Source: Arthrobacter crystallopoietes
GTDB taxonomy: Bacteria; Actinomycetota; Actinomycetes; Actinomycetales; Micrococcaceae
Direction: 5' to 3'
NCBI RefSeq assembly: GCF_002849715.1
Contig: NZ_CP018863.1
Location: 1,302,001-1,366,000 of the forward strand
DNA: 64,000 bases
The first letter of the stretch is position 1. Every line of letters begins with the position of its first letter. This document shows, in pieces, positions 56,404-64,000 of the stretch. The translations under genes were made by a program, and so were the position numbers. The notes under the pieces are model-generated. The model did not search any database. It was not told the origin of the DNA and was given only the letters and a program-made list of their open reading frames with translations.

Positions 56404-58139
56404 GGACGGGGTCCTTCCAGGGAAGTCGTGGCGCCGGCGGTGCCGGTCGCCTGCAGGGTGTCCGGGTCGACCAGGACAAAGCGGATGGTGGTTCCGGGCG
56501 GCAGCTGCGCCGCCACTGGCAGGTCCTCAGGTACGACGGCGGCAATCACCGGATACCCGCCCGTCACCGGATGATCGGCGAGAAAGAGAACCGGCAACCC
56601 CGAAGGCGGGACCTGCAAGGAGCCGGCGACGACGCCTTCGCTCTTGAGCTCGCCCTCGCGGATGCGTGCCAGGGATGCGGGTGCTGCGGAGCCTTTCGCG
56701 CCGTCGGGTAGTTCCAGGCGGAGGCCGATCCGGTCCGAGGCGGAACTGGCCAGCCACTTCTGGCCCGTAAGCCGCTCGAGCCCGGCCGCACCGAACCAGT
56801 CATCGCGGGGCCCAGCCGTGATGCGCAGCGTGGCTGCTTCGCCGGGGGCGACGCGGAGCGCGGAGGGCTCCGGGGTACCAACCACATGCCGGTTGGTGGT
56901 TTGGCCGATCGGCAGTACTGAACCGGCAGCCAGCGGCGCGGGCCCGAGGCCGGACATCGTGTCCGTGGAGCGGCTGCCGAGCACGGGCTCCACCTCGATC
57001 CCGCCGCGCACGGCGACGTACGCCTGCAGGCCGGTGGTGGCGGGGCCGAGCGCCAGGGTTTCGCCGTCGAGCAGCGCGAAGGGTGCGTCCTGGGCAGGCC
57101 GGCGGCCGGAGGGGTTGATGGTCAGTTCCACGCGGGCGCCGGTGACGGCCAGTACCTGGTCGCCGCGGGCGCGCAGCACCAGCGAGCCGAACAGGTTCTC
57201 GATCACTGCATCCCCGCTGCCATTACCCGCCAGCCGGTTTGCCTGGCGCGCGGCCGATGGGTCCACCGCGCCTGATGCGCTCACACCAAGGTCACCGAGG
57301 CCGGGCCGGCCGAGGTCCTGCAACAGCGATCGCAGGCCCGGGGAAACTACTTCGAGGGATGAACCGGCGGTGCCGGATTGCTTGGCGGCTTGAGGCTCGG
57401 CTGCTGTCTGGGCGGCTGATTGTGACACGGGCTGTTGCTGCGTAATGCCATGCTCTTGCTGTATGTCCTCGGTGTGGGGCGGTGCGTTCAGCGCTGCGGT
57501 TTCGGAGCGCGCGGCAATGGATTCGCGAGCAGGCACAAACCGGACGCGGTCCTGCGGGCGGATCAGTGCGGGATTGGCCCGCTCAAGATCCCACATCACG
57601 GTGCTGGTATGCCCGATCAGCTGCCAGCCGCCGGGAGACTTGCGCGGATACACGGCCGAATAGCCGCCGGCGAGCGCCACGGCCCCGGCGGGTACGGCGG
57701 TGCGCGGAGTGTCACGGCGCGGTACGTCGAGCACGTGGTCTTCACCCACGAGGTAAGCGAAGCCCGGGGCGAAGCCGCCAAAGGCCGCGGTCCAGAGCTG
57801 CCCGATGTGCGCATTGACCACGCCCTCAGGGCTGAGACCGGCGAGCCGCGCGACCTCGGCGAGGTCCTCGCCGTCGTAATTAACCGGGATTTCCACAATC
57901 TCCCCCGATGCTGCGGGGGCGGCACCGAGTTCCAGGCGCTCGACGGCGGCGCGCGCCTTGAGCGCGTGGGCCCGGGTGTCGCATTTGATCAGTACGGTGC
58001 TCGCCGCGGCAAGCACATCGATCTGGCCGGGCAACGGCGAGCCGAGCAGGTGCGCGTGCAGGGCCAGCACGGAGTCGAGACTCGAGAGCTCCACGAGCAA
58101 GGCACGCGTGCCGGCGAAACGGAGCCCGGTGACGCTCAC
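56400..58139 (-). CDS. Fused PxpB-PxpC (5-oxoprolinase / biotin-dependent carboxyltransferase family)
   Basis: 579 residues. Residues 1-210 are the KipI/PxpB (AHS1) domain with [33 protein letters not shown] and [17 protein letters not shown] Gln/Ala-rich linker (about 220-265) joins it to the KipA/PxpC (AHS2) domain with [31 protein letters not shown] and [11 protein letters not shown]. With PxpA it cleaves 5-oxoproline to glutamate using ATP. Start is GTG 58139, overlapping the pxpA stop (GTGA). In most bacteria the two are separate genes. Confidence 0.92.
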   Translation of the reverse strand: MSVTGLRFAGTRALLVELSSLDSVLALHAHLLGSPLPGQIDVLAAASTVLIKCDTRAHALKARAAVERLELGAAPAASGEIVEIPVNYDGEDLAEVARLAGLSPEGVVNAHIGQLWTAAFGGFAPGFAYLVGEDHVLDVPRRDTPRTAVPAGAVALAGGYSAVYPRKSPGGWQLIGHTSTVMWDLERANPALIRPQDRVRFVPARESIAARSETAALNAPPHTEDIQQEHGITQQQPVSQSAAQTAAEPQAAKQSGTAGSSLEVVSPGLRSLLQDLGRPGLGDLGVSASGAVDPSAARQANRLAGNGSGDAVIENLFGSLVLRARGDQVLAVTGARVELTINPSGRRPAQDAPFALLDGETLALGPATTGLQAYVAVRGGIEVEPVLGSRSTDTMSGLGPAPLAAGSVLPIGQTTNRHVVGTPEPSALRVAPGEAATLRITAGPRDDWFGAAGLERLTGQKWLASSASDRIGLRLELPDGAKGSAAPASLARIREGELKSEGVVAGSLQVPPSGLPVLFLADHPVTGGYPVIAAVVPEDLPVAAQLPPGTTIRFVLVDPDTLQATGTAGATTSLEGPRP

Positions 58140-58894
58140 GCGAAGCTCCGGACGCCGACGCCCGCAGCTTCCAGGCCGGTGCGCACGGCTGCTGCCATGG
58201 CCACGGAGCCGGGGGTGTCCCCGTGCACGCAAATGCTCTCGGCCTGCACCTTAACAACGGAACCGTCGACGGCGACGATCTCGCCGTCCTGCGCCAGCCG
58301 GACCATGTTCGCGACGACGACCTCCGGATCGTGCAGCACGGCGCCGGCTTCGCGGCGGGAAACCAGTGTGCCATCAGGGTTGTACGCGCGGTCCGCGAAG
58401 GCCTCCGCGACACCGCGAAGCCCCGCGGCCTCGGCCTTGGCCAGCGCCAGCGAGCCCGGCAACAGCAGCAACGGCAGGTCGGTCCCGAAGGCCCGGACGG
58501 CGTCGACCACGGCCTGGGCGTGCCCCTCGTGGTGGACGATCGTGTTGTACAGCGCGCCGTGCGGCTTCATGTAGCGGATTTCCGCGCCGGCCGCGCGCGC
58601 CAGTGCCTGCAGAGCGCCCAGCTGGTAGAGCACATCGTCCGCCAGTTCCGCCGGGGTGCAGTCCAGGAACCGGCGGCCGAAACCGGCCAGATCCCGGTAG
58701 CCGACGTGGGCGCCGATGGTCACTCCGGCGGCCACCGCATCACGGCAGGTCTGGGCGATGGTGCTCGGATCACCGGCGTGGAAGCCGCAGGCGACATTTG
58801 CGCTCGATACGGAACGGAAGATGGCGGCGTCGTCGCCCATCTGCCAGTTGCCGAAGGATTCTCCGACGTCGCTGTTCAAGTCAATAAAAGCCAT
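58136..58894 (-). CDS. pxpA: 5-oxoprolinase subunit A (LamB/YcsF family)
   Basis: 252 residues. Motifs [59 protein letters not shown] and [18 protein letters not shown] are diagnostic of PxpA, the subunit that with PxpBC opens 5-oxoproline. First gene of the leftward operon; the promoter region carries three operator-like palindromes shared with the divergent transporter gene. Confidence 0.95.
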   Translation of the reverse strand: MAFIDLNSDVGESFGNWQMGDDAAIFRSVSSANVACGFHAGDPSTIAQTCRDAVAAGVTIGAHVGYRDLAGFGRRFLDCTPAELADDVLYQLGALQALARAAGAEIRYMKPHGALYNTIVHHEGHAQAVVDAVRAFGTDLPLLLLPGSLALAKAEAAGLRGVAEAFADRAYNPDGTLVSRREAGAVLHDPEVVVANMVRLAQDGEIVAVDGSVVKVQAESICVHGDTPGSVAMAAAVRTGLEAAGVGVRSFA

Positions 58895-58947
58895 GATGTG
58901 ACACCCGTCTCGTTGGTTCTTCCATCAAGAATGCCTCACAAATCAAG

Positions 58948-59007
58948 ATTGTTCAACAATTCTCCGAAAGTTTGTTGAACAATCTCTTGCGTGGATTGTT
59001 GAACAAC
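58948..59007. promoter_or_regulatory. Three palindromic operator-like sites
   Basis: ATTGTTCAACAAT (58948-58960, perfect), TTTGTTGAACAAT (58971-58983) and ATTGTTGAACAAC (58995-59007), 23-24 bases between centres, lie between pxpA and the NRAMP-like gene. The form fits a dimeric GntR/FCD regulator; the one at 53935-54609 is the obvious candidate. They could control both divergent units. Confidence 0.75.
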
Positions 59008-59065
59008 CTGTAGTGTCTTTCCCATCGTTCTGTGACAGCGGTCACCAATCCAGATGGGAATGACA

Positions 59066-60280
59066 ATGGAAAAAACGAAACCGGTCAAGGTGCGGCCGAA
59101 TCTCCAGCGCACCGCGCTGCTGGGGGCCATGTTCCTGATGGCCACCAGCGCCATCGGCCCGGGCTTCATTACCCAGACCACTGTCTTCACGGTGCAGCTG
59201 GGTGCGGCGTTTGCGTTCGCCATCCTGCTCTCGATCCTCGTGGACATCGCCGTCCAGCTGAACGTGTGGCGCGTGGTCGGCATTTCCGGCATGCGCGCGC
59301 AGGAACTCGGCAACAAGGTACTGCCCGGGGTCGGCTGGTTCCTCGCCGGACTGGTGTTCCTTGGCGGCCTGGTCTTCAACATCGGCAACATCGCCGGTAC
59401 CGGCCTGGGGGTGAACGCGATGATGGGCCTGGATCCCAAGATCGGCGGCGCAATCTCCGCTGGTATCGCGATCCTGATCTTCCTCTCCAAATGGGCGGGC
59501 TACGCTCTGGACCGGATTGTGGTGCTGCTCGGCGCAGTGATGATCCTGCTGATGCTCTACGTGGCCATCGTCGCGGCGCCTCCGCTGGGCGAGGCGCTGA
59601 AGAATACGTTTCTGCCGGAAAAGGTCGACTTCCTGATCATCACCACGCTCATCGGCGGCACGGTGGGCGGCTACATCACGTATGCCGGTGCCCACCGCAT
59701 GCTGGACTCGGGCGCCACCGGCGTCGAGCACGTCAAGGAAATTACGCGCAGCTCGGTCTTGGGGATCCTGGTCACCGGCGTCATGCGCGTGCTGCTCTTC
59801 CTGGCGATCCTCGGCGTGGTCGCCGGCGGCGTAACCCTGACCAGCAACAACATGGCCGCCGAAGCCTTCGGCGCGGCCGCCGGTGAAATCGGCATGCGAA
59901 TGTTCGGCATCGTGCTGTGGGCTGCCGCCCTGACGTCCGTCATCGGCGCCGCCTACACCTCGGTTTCCTTCGTGACGCACACGGGAACGTCGGACCGCAA
60001 GCGCAATCTCATCACCGTCGCCTTTATCGCGTTCTGCGCCGTGGTCTACATGTTCCTGGGCCAGGCACCGCAGCAGCTGCTCATCTTTGCCGGAGCGTTC
60101 AACGGCCTGATTCTGCCGGTTGGCTTCGGGGTGCTGCTCTGGGTGGCCTGGCGGCGGCGCGACCTGCTGCACGGCTATTCGTACCCGAAGTGGCTGCTGG
60201 CTGTGGGGATCGCGGCCTGGCTGCTGACACTGTTCCTGGGCTGGAATTCCCTGGCCGGCCTCGTGGAAATCATGAGCTAG
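59066..60280 (+). CDS. NRAMP-like membrane transporter of the oxoprolinase cluster
   Basis: 404 residues, about eleven membrane segments, NRAMP superfamily (YcsG-like). In the first helix the sequence is SAIGPGFITQTTVFT; the DPGN metal-binding motif of true manganese/iron NRAMPs is absent. The context (pxpA, pxpBC, DUF1445) equals the B. subtilis ycsFGI-kipIA gene set, so the cargo may be 5-oxoproline or another small acid rather than a metal. ATGs at 59054 and 59060 are also in frame; TGGGA fits ATG 59066. Confidence 0.8.
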   Translation: MEKTKPVKVRPNLQRTALLGAMFLMATSAIGPGFITQTTVFTVQLGAAFAFAILLSILVDIAVQLNVWRVVGISGMRAQELGNKVLPGVGWFLAGLVFLGGLVFNIGNIAGTGLGVNAMMGLDPKIGGAISAGIAILIFLSKWAGYALDRIVVLLGAVMILLMLYVAIVAAPPLGEALKNTFLPEKVDFLIITTLIGGTVGGYITYAGAHRMLDSGATGVEHVKEITRSSVLGILVTGVMRVLLFLAILGVVAGGVTLTSNNMAAEAFGAAAGEIGMRMFGIVLWAAALTSVIGAAYTSVSFVTHTGTSDRKRNLITVAFIAFCAVVYMFLGQAPQQLLIFAGAFNGLILPVGFGVLLWVAWRRRDLLHGYSYPKWLLAVGIAAWLLTLFLGWNSLAGLVEIMS

Positions 60281-60295
60281 AGGAAGATGGAGAAC

Positions 60296-61126
60296 ATGCA
60301 GAACGTAGAGACCTCGCAAACAGTCAATCCGTTCGCGCTGCCCGCGGACCGGGGCGCCCTCACCCCGGCGGAGGCCCGCGCAATGTTCCGTTCGGGCCTG
60401 GCCGTTCCAACGGCCGGCTGGTCACGCGGATACGCCCAGGCGAACCTGATGATCGTGCCGCGCGAGCTTGCCTTCGACGTGCTGCTCTTCGCGCAGCGGA
60501 ACCCCAAGCCGTGTCCGATCCTGGGAGTGCTCGACGCCGGCGAAGTCACCGGGCCGCTGCTGGCGGGCGGAGACATCCGCACCGACGTGCCGCGCTACAC
60601 CGTCTACCTCGACGGACAGAAGGTGGCCGAACCGACCTACATCAGCGAGTACTGGCGCGATGACCTTGTCACCTTTATCGTGGGCTGCTCGTTCACCTTC
60701 GAATCGGCGCTGCGCGAAGGCGGGATCTCGGTGGCGCACATCGACCAGAACGTAAACGTGCCGATGTACAAGACCAACGTGCGCTGCGAACCCGCCGGAT
60801 CCATCTCGGGCCCGCTGGTGGTTTCGATGCGGCCCATCCCCGCTTCCAGGGTGGCCGATGCCGTACGCATCACGTCCCGCTACCCGGCCGTCCACGGCGC
60901 ACCCGTCCACGTGGGCAATCCCGCCGAGCTGGGCATCGGCGACCTGGGCAGGCCCGACTTCGGCGATCCGGTGCAGATTCCGGAGGGCCACATTCCGGTG
61001 TTTTGGGCCTGCGGTGTCACTCCCCAGGCTGCGGTGATGGAGTCACGGCCTGCCCTTGCGATCGGCCACGCGCCCGGGCACATGCTCATCACCGACGCGC
61101 GCGACAGCGACTATCTGGTTCCCTAG
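60296..61126 (+). CDS. DUF1445 family putative hydro-lyase (YcsI-like)
   Basis: 276 residues, soluble. Motifs [55 protein letters not shown] and [13 protein letters not shown] are diagnostic of the DUF1445/UPF0317 family. The same domain is present in mammalian D-glutamate cyclase, which forms 5-oxo-D-proline, a good functional link to the adjacent 5-oxoprolinase. GGAG precedes ATG 60296; ATG 60287 is also in frame. Its end overlaps the converging MerR gene by 38 bases. Confidence 0.88.
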   Translation: MQNVETSQTVNPFALPADRGALTPAEARAMFRSGLAVPTAGWSRGYAQANLMIVPRELAFDVLLFAQRNPKPCPILGVLDAGEVTGPLLAGGDIRTDVPRYTVYLDGQKVAEPTYISEYWRDDLVTFIVGCSFTFESALREGGISVAHIDQNVNVPMYKTNVRCEPAGSISGPLVVSMRPIPASRVADAVRITSRYPAVHGAPVHVGNPAELGIGDLGRPDFGDPVQIPEGHIPVFWACGVTPQAAVMESRPALAIGHAPGHMLITDARDSDYLVP

Positions 61127-61814
61127 GCCCCGGAACGGCCGGTGACCCCGCCGTCGCGTTAGTTGTTCGATCGCCGCCATCCGCCGCGGCGGACCCCGCA
61201 GGTCCCCCTTCGGGGAACCGCTGCATCGCCCGCGAGGTCTGGGCCAGGGCGAGCATCCGCAGCAGCAGCTTGCTGTAGAGAAAGGTCCCCACCGCCACCG
61301 TCCGGACCATCTGGTCCCGCGTGGACTGTTCCTCCACATGGCCGATATCCAGGGCCGCCACCTGATCCACCGCGGCAGCGTAGGCGGACAGCACCGTGGC
61401 GTCCGGGGCCATGCCGAACTCCTCCATCTGGCCGAACAGCTCATTCAGCGAGTTCCGCGCGGGAGAGGGCGCATCCAGCCAGCCTCCCCCGGACATCAGT
61501 TCCATAGTCCACCGGTGGTCCGGAACGGCCTCGGCCGGCAGACCCAGCACCGTCGCCTGCGTCAGGCCGAGCAGGTTGAGCATGTCAACCTCGGGATTAT
61601 CGACGGCGGCGGCCAGGGTTTTGATCTTGTCCAGCCCCAGCCCCACCACCTGCCGGAGCAGCCGGATCAGTTCCAGCCGGTCGAGGTGCTCCTGGGTGTA
61701 CTCGGCGCGGTTGGCAGTGCCGGGACTCCCCGGCTTGAGCAGGTCTTCACGCAGGTAGAACTTGATGCTGGCCGCCGACACCCCGCTGGCCTGGCTCAAC
61801 TCTTTCAGCTGCAC
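61089..61814 (-). CDS. MerR family transcriptional regulator
   Basis: 241 residues. N-terminal MerR helix-turn-helix: [27 protein letters not shown], then [20 protein letters not shown]. The effector part (residues 75-241) is helical and lacks the Cys of metal sensors. Start GTG 61814 is chosen for the GGAG six bases upstream; no ATG fits the domain. Divergent from the DUF2306 gene. Confidence 0.87.
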   Translation of the reverse strand: MQLKELSQASGVSAASIKFYLREDLLKPGSPGTANRAEYTQEHLDRLELIRLLRQVVGLGLDKIKTLAAAVDNPEVDMLNLLGLTQATVLGLPAEAVPDHRWTMELMSGGGWLDAPSPARNSLNELFGQMEEFGMAPDATVLSAYAAAVDQVAALDIGHVEEQSTRDQMVRTVAVGTFLYSKLLLRMLALAQTSRAMQRFPEGGPAGSAAADGGDRTTNATAGSPAVPGPREPDSRCRARR

Positions 61815-61828
61815 GAGGGGCTCCCTCC

Positions 61829-61886
61829 GGATAGCGAATCGGCCGATAACTATCCTGTATACACCATGGGATAGTAGGACTATCTT
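61829..61886. promoter_or_regulatory. MerR-type promoter with GGATAG/CTATCC repeats
   Basis: GGATAG (61829-61834), ACTATCC (61849-61855), GGATAGT (61869-61875) and GACTATC (61879-61885) recur in the 78-base divergent region; the middle two form an inverted repeat with a 13-base gap. This is a probable MerR binding region overlapping the promoter of the membrane protein gene. Confidence 0.45.
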
Positions 61887-61892
61887 ATAACC

Positions 61893-62378
61893 ATGGAAAC
61901 CTGGAACTGGCTCATCGCCACCCACGCCATCGCGGCCGGCTATGTTCTGGCGCTCGGCCCGATGAACATCTTCCGCCGCGCCAAGGACAGGGTGCACAAA
62001 GCCATCGGATTCACCTGGATCGGCGCCATGTACTACCTGTGCATCAGCAGCTTCTGGATCCAGAGCGACGGCGGCTTCACCTGGCTGCACGGCCTCTCCG
62101 CCTTTACCCTTCTGACCGTTACTCTCGGCCTGGTCAGCGCGACCCGTGGGAAGATCCAAACGCACCGGGGCAACATGATCGGCAGCTACCTCGGCACGGT
62201 GATCGCCTTCGTGTTCGCCATCTTGGCGCCGGGGCGGCGGATTCCGCTGCTGTTCTCCGAGCAACCGGCCACCCTGGCCTTCGCCTGCCTGCTGGTCCTG
62301 GCGACTTCGGCAGCACTGTTCTTGACGTTCAGGAGCCTGTTCCGGAAGGCGCCGGTGGAGGCAGCGGCGGTCGCTTAA
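61893..62378 (+). CDS. DUF2306 family membrane protein
   Basis: 161 residues with four membrane segments. Conserved His residues sit in ATHAIAAGYVLALGPMNIFR and RVHKAIGFTW, then FTWLHGLSAFTLLTVTLGL and THRGNMIGSYLG. This is the DUF2306 pattern, a small four-helix protein of unknown function. Probably controlled by the divergent MerR protein. The ATG lies only three bases after TATAA, so a leaderless message is likely. Confidence 0.83.
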   Translation: METWNWLIATHAIAAGYVLALGPMNIFRRAKDRVHKAIGFTWIGAMYYLCISSFWIQSDGGFTWLHGLSAFTLLTVTLGLVSATRGKIQTHRGNMIGSYLGTVIAFVFAILAPGRRIPLLFSEQPATLAFACLLVLATSAALFLTFRSLFRKAPVEAAAVA

Positions 62379-62418
62379 GGGCCTGAAGCGGGACGCCAAA
62401 ACCCGGAAAGAACACCAA

Positions 62419-62460
62419 AACAGCGACGTCGGCACCCGCCCAGGTGCCGACGTCGCTGTT
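62419..62460. terminator. Strong bidirectional terminator
   Basis: Perfect 18-base arms (62419-62436 and 62443-62460; core GCGACGTCGGCACC and its complement) with a six-base loop, flanked by T-rich and A-rich bases, between the converging DUF2306 and aminotransferase genes. Confidence 0.9.
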
Positions 62461-62474
62461 GTGTTTAAGGTGTT

Positions 62475-63845
62475 TCAGCCCTGCACGTGGGCGTCCGCGA
62501 GGTCGAACACCTCGTCGAGGATGGCCAGGCCTGCCTGGAGGTCCTCGGCGTTGATGTTCAGCGGAGGGACCACGTGGATCCGGTTGAAGTTGGCGAACGG
62601 CAGCAGCCCGCGGGACTTGCACGCGCCGATCAGCTCGTTCATCTCCGGGCTGGACGCACCGTACGGCGCCAGCGGTTCGCGGGTGGCGCGGTTCTTGACC
62701 AGTTCGATCGCCCAGAACATTCCGGTGCCGCGGACCTCGCCGATGCTGGGATGCCGCTCCGCCATGCGGGCCAGTGCCGGCGCCACCACGCTCTCGCCGA
62801 GCGAGGCCGCGTTCTCCACCATCGACTCGTCGCGCATGGCGTTGATCGTGGCGACGGCCGCAGCCGAAGCCAGCGGGTGGCCGGAGTAGGTCAGCCCGCC
62901 CGGGTAGGGCCGCTGCGCAAACGTGGAGTAGATCTCCTCGGAGATGGCCACGCCGCCCAGCGGAACGTATCCGGAGGTCACACCCTTGGCGAAGGTGAGC
63001 AGGTCCGGCGCCACGTCGAAGTGGTCGATGGCGAACCACTTTCCGGCGCGGCCGAAGCCGGACATGACCTCGTCCGCGATGTAGATGATCCCGTACTTGG
63101 TGGCCAGCTCGCGCACGCCCTGCAGGTAGCCCGGCGGCGGCACCATGATGCCGGCGGTGCCCGGGATGGACTCCAGGATGATCGCGGCGATGTTCGACGC
63201 GCCCTCCAGCTGGATGGCTGTCTCCAGGTGCTCCAGCGCGCGCTGGGATTCCTCCGCTTCGGTGGCCGCGTGGAACTGGCTGCGGTAGAGGAACGGCGCG
63301 TGGAAATGCACCGCGCCCGCGTTGCCGTAGTCATTGGGAATCCGCCGCGGGTCACCGGTGACGTTCACCGCCAGCGCCGTGCCGCCATGGTAGGAGCGGT
63401 ACGCCGAGAGCACCTTGTACTTGCCGGTATGCAGCCGCGCCATCCGGATGGCGTGTTCCACCGCGTCGGCCCCGCCGTTGGTGAAGAAGATCCGGTTCAG
63501 GTCCCCCGGCGTGAGCTCGGCAATCAGTCGGGCGGCCTCCGAGCGCGCGTCGTTGGCGTGCTGCGGCGCAACCGTGCACAGCTTCCCGGCCTGCTCCTGG
63601 ATCGCCGCCACCACCTTGGGGTGCTGGTGGCCGATGTTGGTGTTGACCAGCTGCGAGGAAAAGTCCAGCAGCTTGTTGCCCTCGCCGTCCCACACGTAAC
63701 TGCCGTCCGCCCGCGTGATGACCATGGGCTTGAGCTGCTCCTGCGCGGACCAGGAATGGAACACGTGCTTGCGGTCCAGCTCATACGCCCGCTTGGCCGA
63801 GGCCAGCTCCGCCTCGGTGAGCGGGGAATCGGTGGTGATGCTCAT
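62475..63845 (-). CDS. Class III pyridoxal-phosphate aminotransferase
   Basis: 456 residues, omega-aminotransferase group. FTNGGADAVEHAIRMARLHTG, YRSYHGGTALAVNVTGDPRR, IIYIADEVMSGFGRAGKW (PLP-ring Asp) and LLTFAKGVTSGYVPLGG (Schiff-base Lys) are present. It lies 27 bases after the mmsA stop on the same strand, so one operon. Together they could turn beta-alanine or a beta-amino acid into acetyl- or propionyl-CoA by way of a semialdehyde. Other amine donors are possible. Confidence 0.88.
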   Translation of the reverse strand: MSITTDSPLTEAELASAKRAYELDRKHVFHSWSAQEQLKPMVITRADGSYVWDGEGNKLLDFSSQLVNTNIGHQHPKVVAAIQEQAGKLCTVAPQHANDARSEAARLIAELTPGDLNRIFFTNGGADAVEHAIRMARLHTGKYKVLSAYRSYHGGTALAVNVTGDPRRIPNDYGNAGAVHFHAPFLYRSQFHAATEAEESQRALEHLETAIQLEGASNIAAIILESIPGTAGIMVPPPGYLQGVRELATKYGIIYIADEVMSGFGRAGKWFAIDHFDVAPDLLTFAKGVTSGYVPLGGVAISEEIYSTFAQRPYPGGLTYSGHPLASAAAVATINAMRDESMVENAASLGESVVAPALARMAERHPSIGEVRGTGMFWAIELVKNRATREPLAPYGASSPEMNELIGACKSRGLLPFANFNRIHVVPPLNINAEDLQAGLAILDEVFDLADAHVQG

Positions 63846-63872
63846 GCTGCGCTCCTTAACAACGACGCCGGG

Positions 63873-64000
63873 TCAAGAGTTCTGCGGGAAGCCAAGGTTG
63901 ATACCGCCGTGGCTGGGATCCAGCCAGCGGGAGGTGACCACCTTGCCGCGGGTGAAGAAGTGCACGCCTTCGGCTCCGTGGGCGTGGCTGTCGCCGAAGA
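63873..64000 (-). CDS. mmsA: Methylmalonate-semialdehyde dehydrogenase (C-terminal end only)
   Basis: The last 42 codons read FGDSHAHGAEGVHFFTRGK followed by VVTSRWLDPSHGGINLGFPQN and Ser, which is the highly conserved C-terminus of the CoA-acylating (methyl)malonate semialdehyde dehydrogenase MmsA/IolA. The rest lies right of the window. It is upstream of, and probably co-transcribed with, the aminotransferase gene. Confidence 0.88.
   Translation of the reverse strand, partial: FGDSHAHGAEGVHFFTRGKVVTSRWLDPSHGGINLGFPQNS

Noticed and set aside
59066..60280. Plain manganese/iron NRAMP transporter
   Set aside because: The DPGN motif of helix 1 is missing and the genes around it concern 5-oxoproline.

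Overview
The window is high-GC, densely coded DNA with GTG/TTG starts, strong purine-rich ribosome binding sites and many 1-8 base overlaps between co-directional genes. The gene set (myo-inositol-phosphate synthase, an 830-residue-class dimethylglycine oxidase, LuxR/LAL and GntR-FCD regulators, small DUF7793/DUF6457/DUF6766-type proteins) points to an actinobacterium of the Micrococcaceae, most like Arthrobacter or a close relative. I see no tRNA, rRNA, CRISPR array, prophage or insertion sequence.

Layout. 0-6 kb: the end of an ABC-F ATPase gene, a DUF7793-like protein, a large LAL regulator, a fumarylacetoacetase-family hydrolase and two small unknowns. 6-10.3 kb: a NarL/DesR-type two-component system divergent from an FtsX-type permease and its ATPase. 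10.3-14.5 kb: nagA, a phytoene-desaturase-like oxidoreductase and a GT87 membrane glycosyltransferase. 14.6-21.4 kb: a tightly overlapped six-gene operon for a nonulosonic acid glycan (CMP-sugar synthetase fused to a HAD phosphatase, NeuB-like synthase, four probable glycosyltransferases). 21.5-27.8 kb: housekeeping and stress genes (catalase HPII type, topoisomerase IB, small membrane proteins, ino1).

27.9-42.4 kb is a one-carbon region. Dimethylglycine oxidase, PurU, FolD and FchA form one leftward operon that should take N-methyl groups through folate to formate. A separate, gappier block carries a YdeP/FdhF-type molybdoenzyme with a DUF6457 protein, a ferredoxin-reductase-like flavoprotein, formaldehyde dehydrogenase and a frameshifted HbpS-like gene. 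The FolD has lost the catalytic lysine needed for its cyclohydrolase step, and FchA in the same operon can replace that activity.

42.7-49.2 kb is a Dpp/Opp-type ABC importer (binding protein, two permeases, fused double ATPase) plus an MFS transporter behind a near-consensus DtxR/IdeR iron box, so it looks like an iron-responsive metallophore or siderophore system. 49.3-53.9 kb holds an acyltransferase and a LysR / MBL-fold hydrolase / MFS divergon. 53.9-61.1 kb is a 5-oxoprolinase region (PxpA, fused PxpB-PxpC, biotin carboxylase with BCCP, GntR) divergent from an NRAMP-like transporter and a DUF1445 hydro-lyase, with three palindromic operator-like sites between. 61.1-64 kb has a MerR/DUF2306 pair, then a class III aminotransferase and the end of mmsA.

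Functions are inferred from recognised motifs and family knowledge only; no database search was run.
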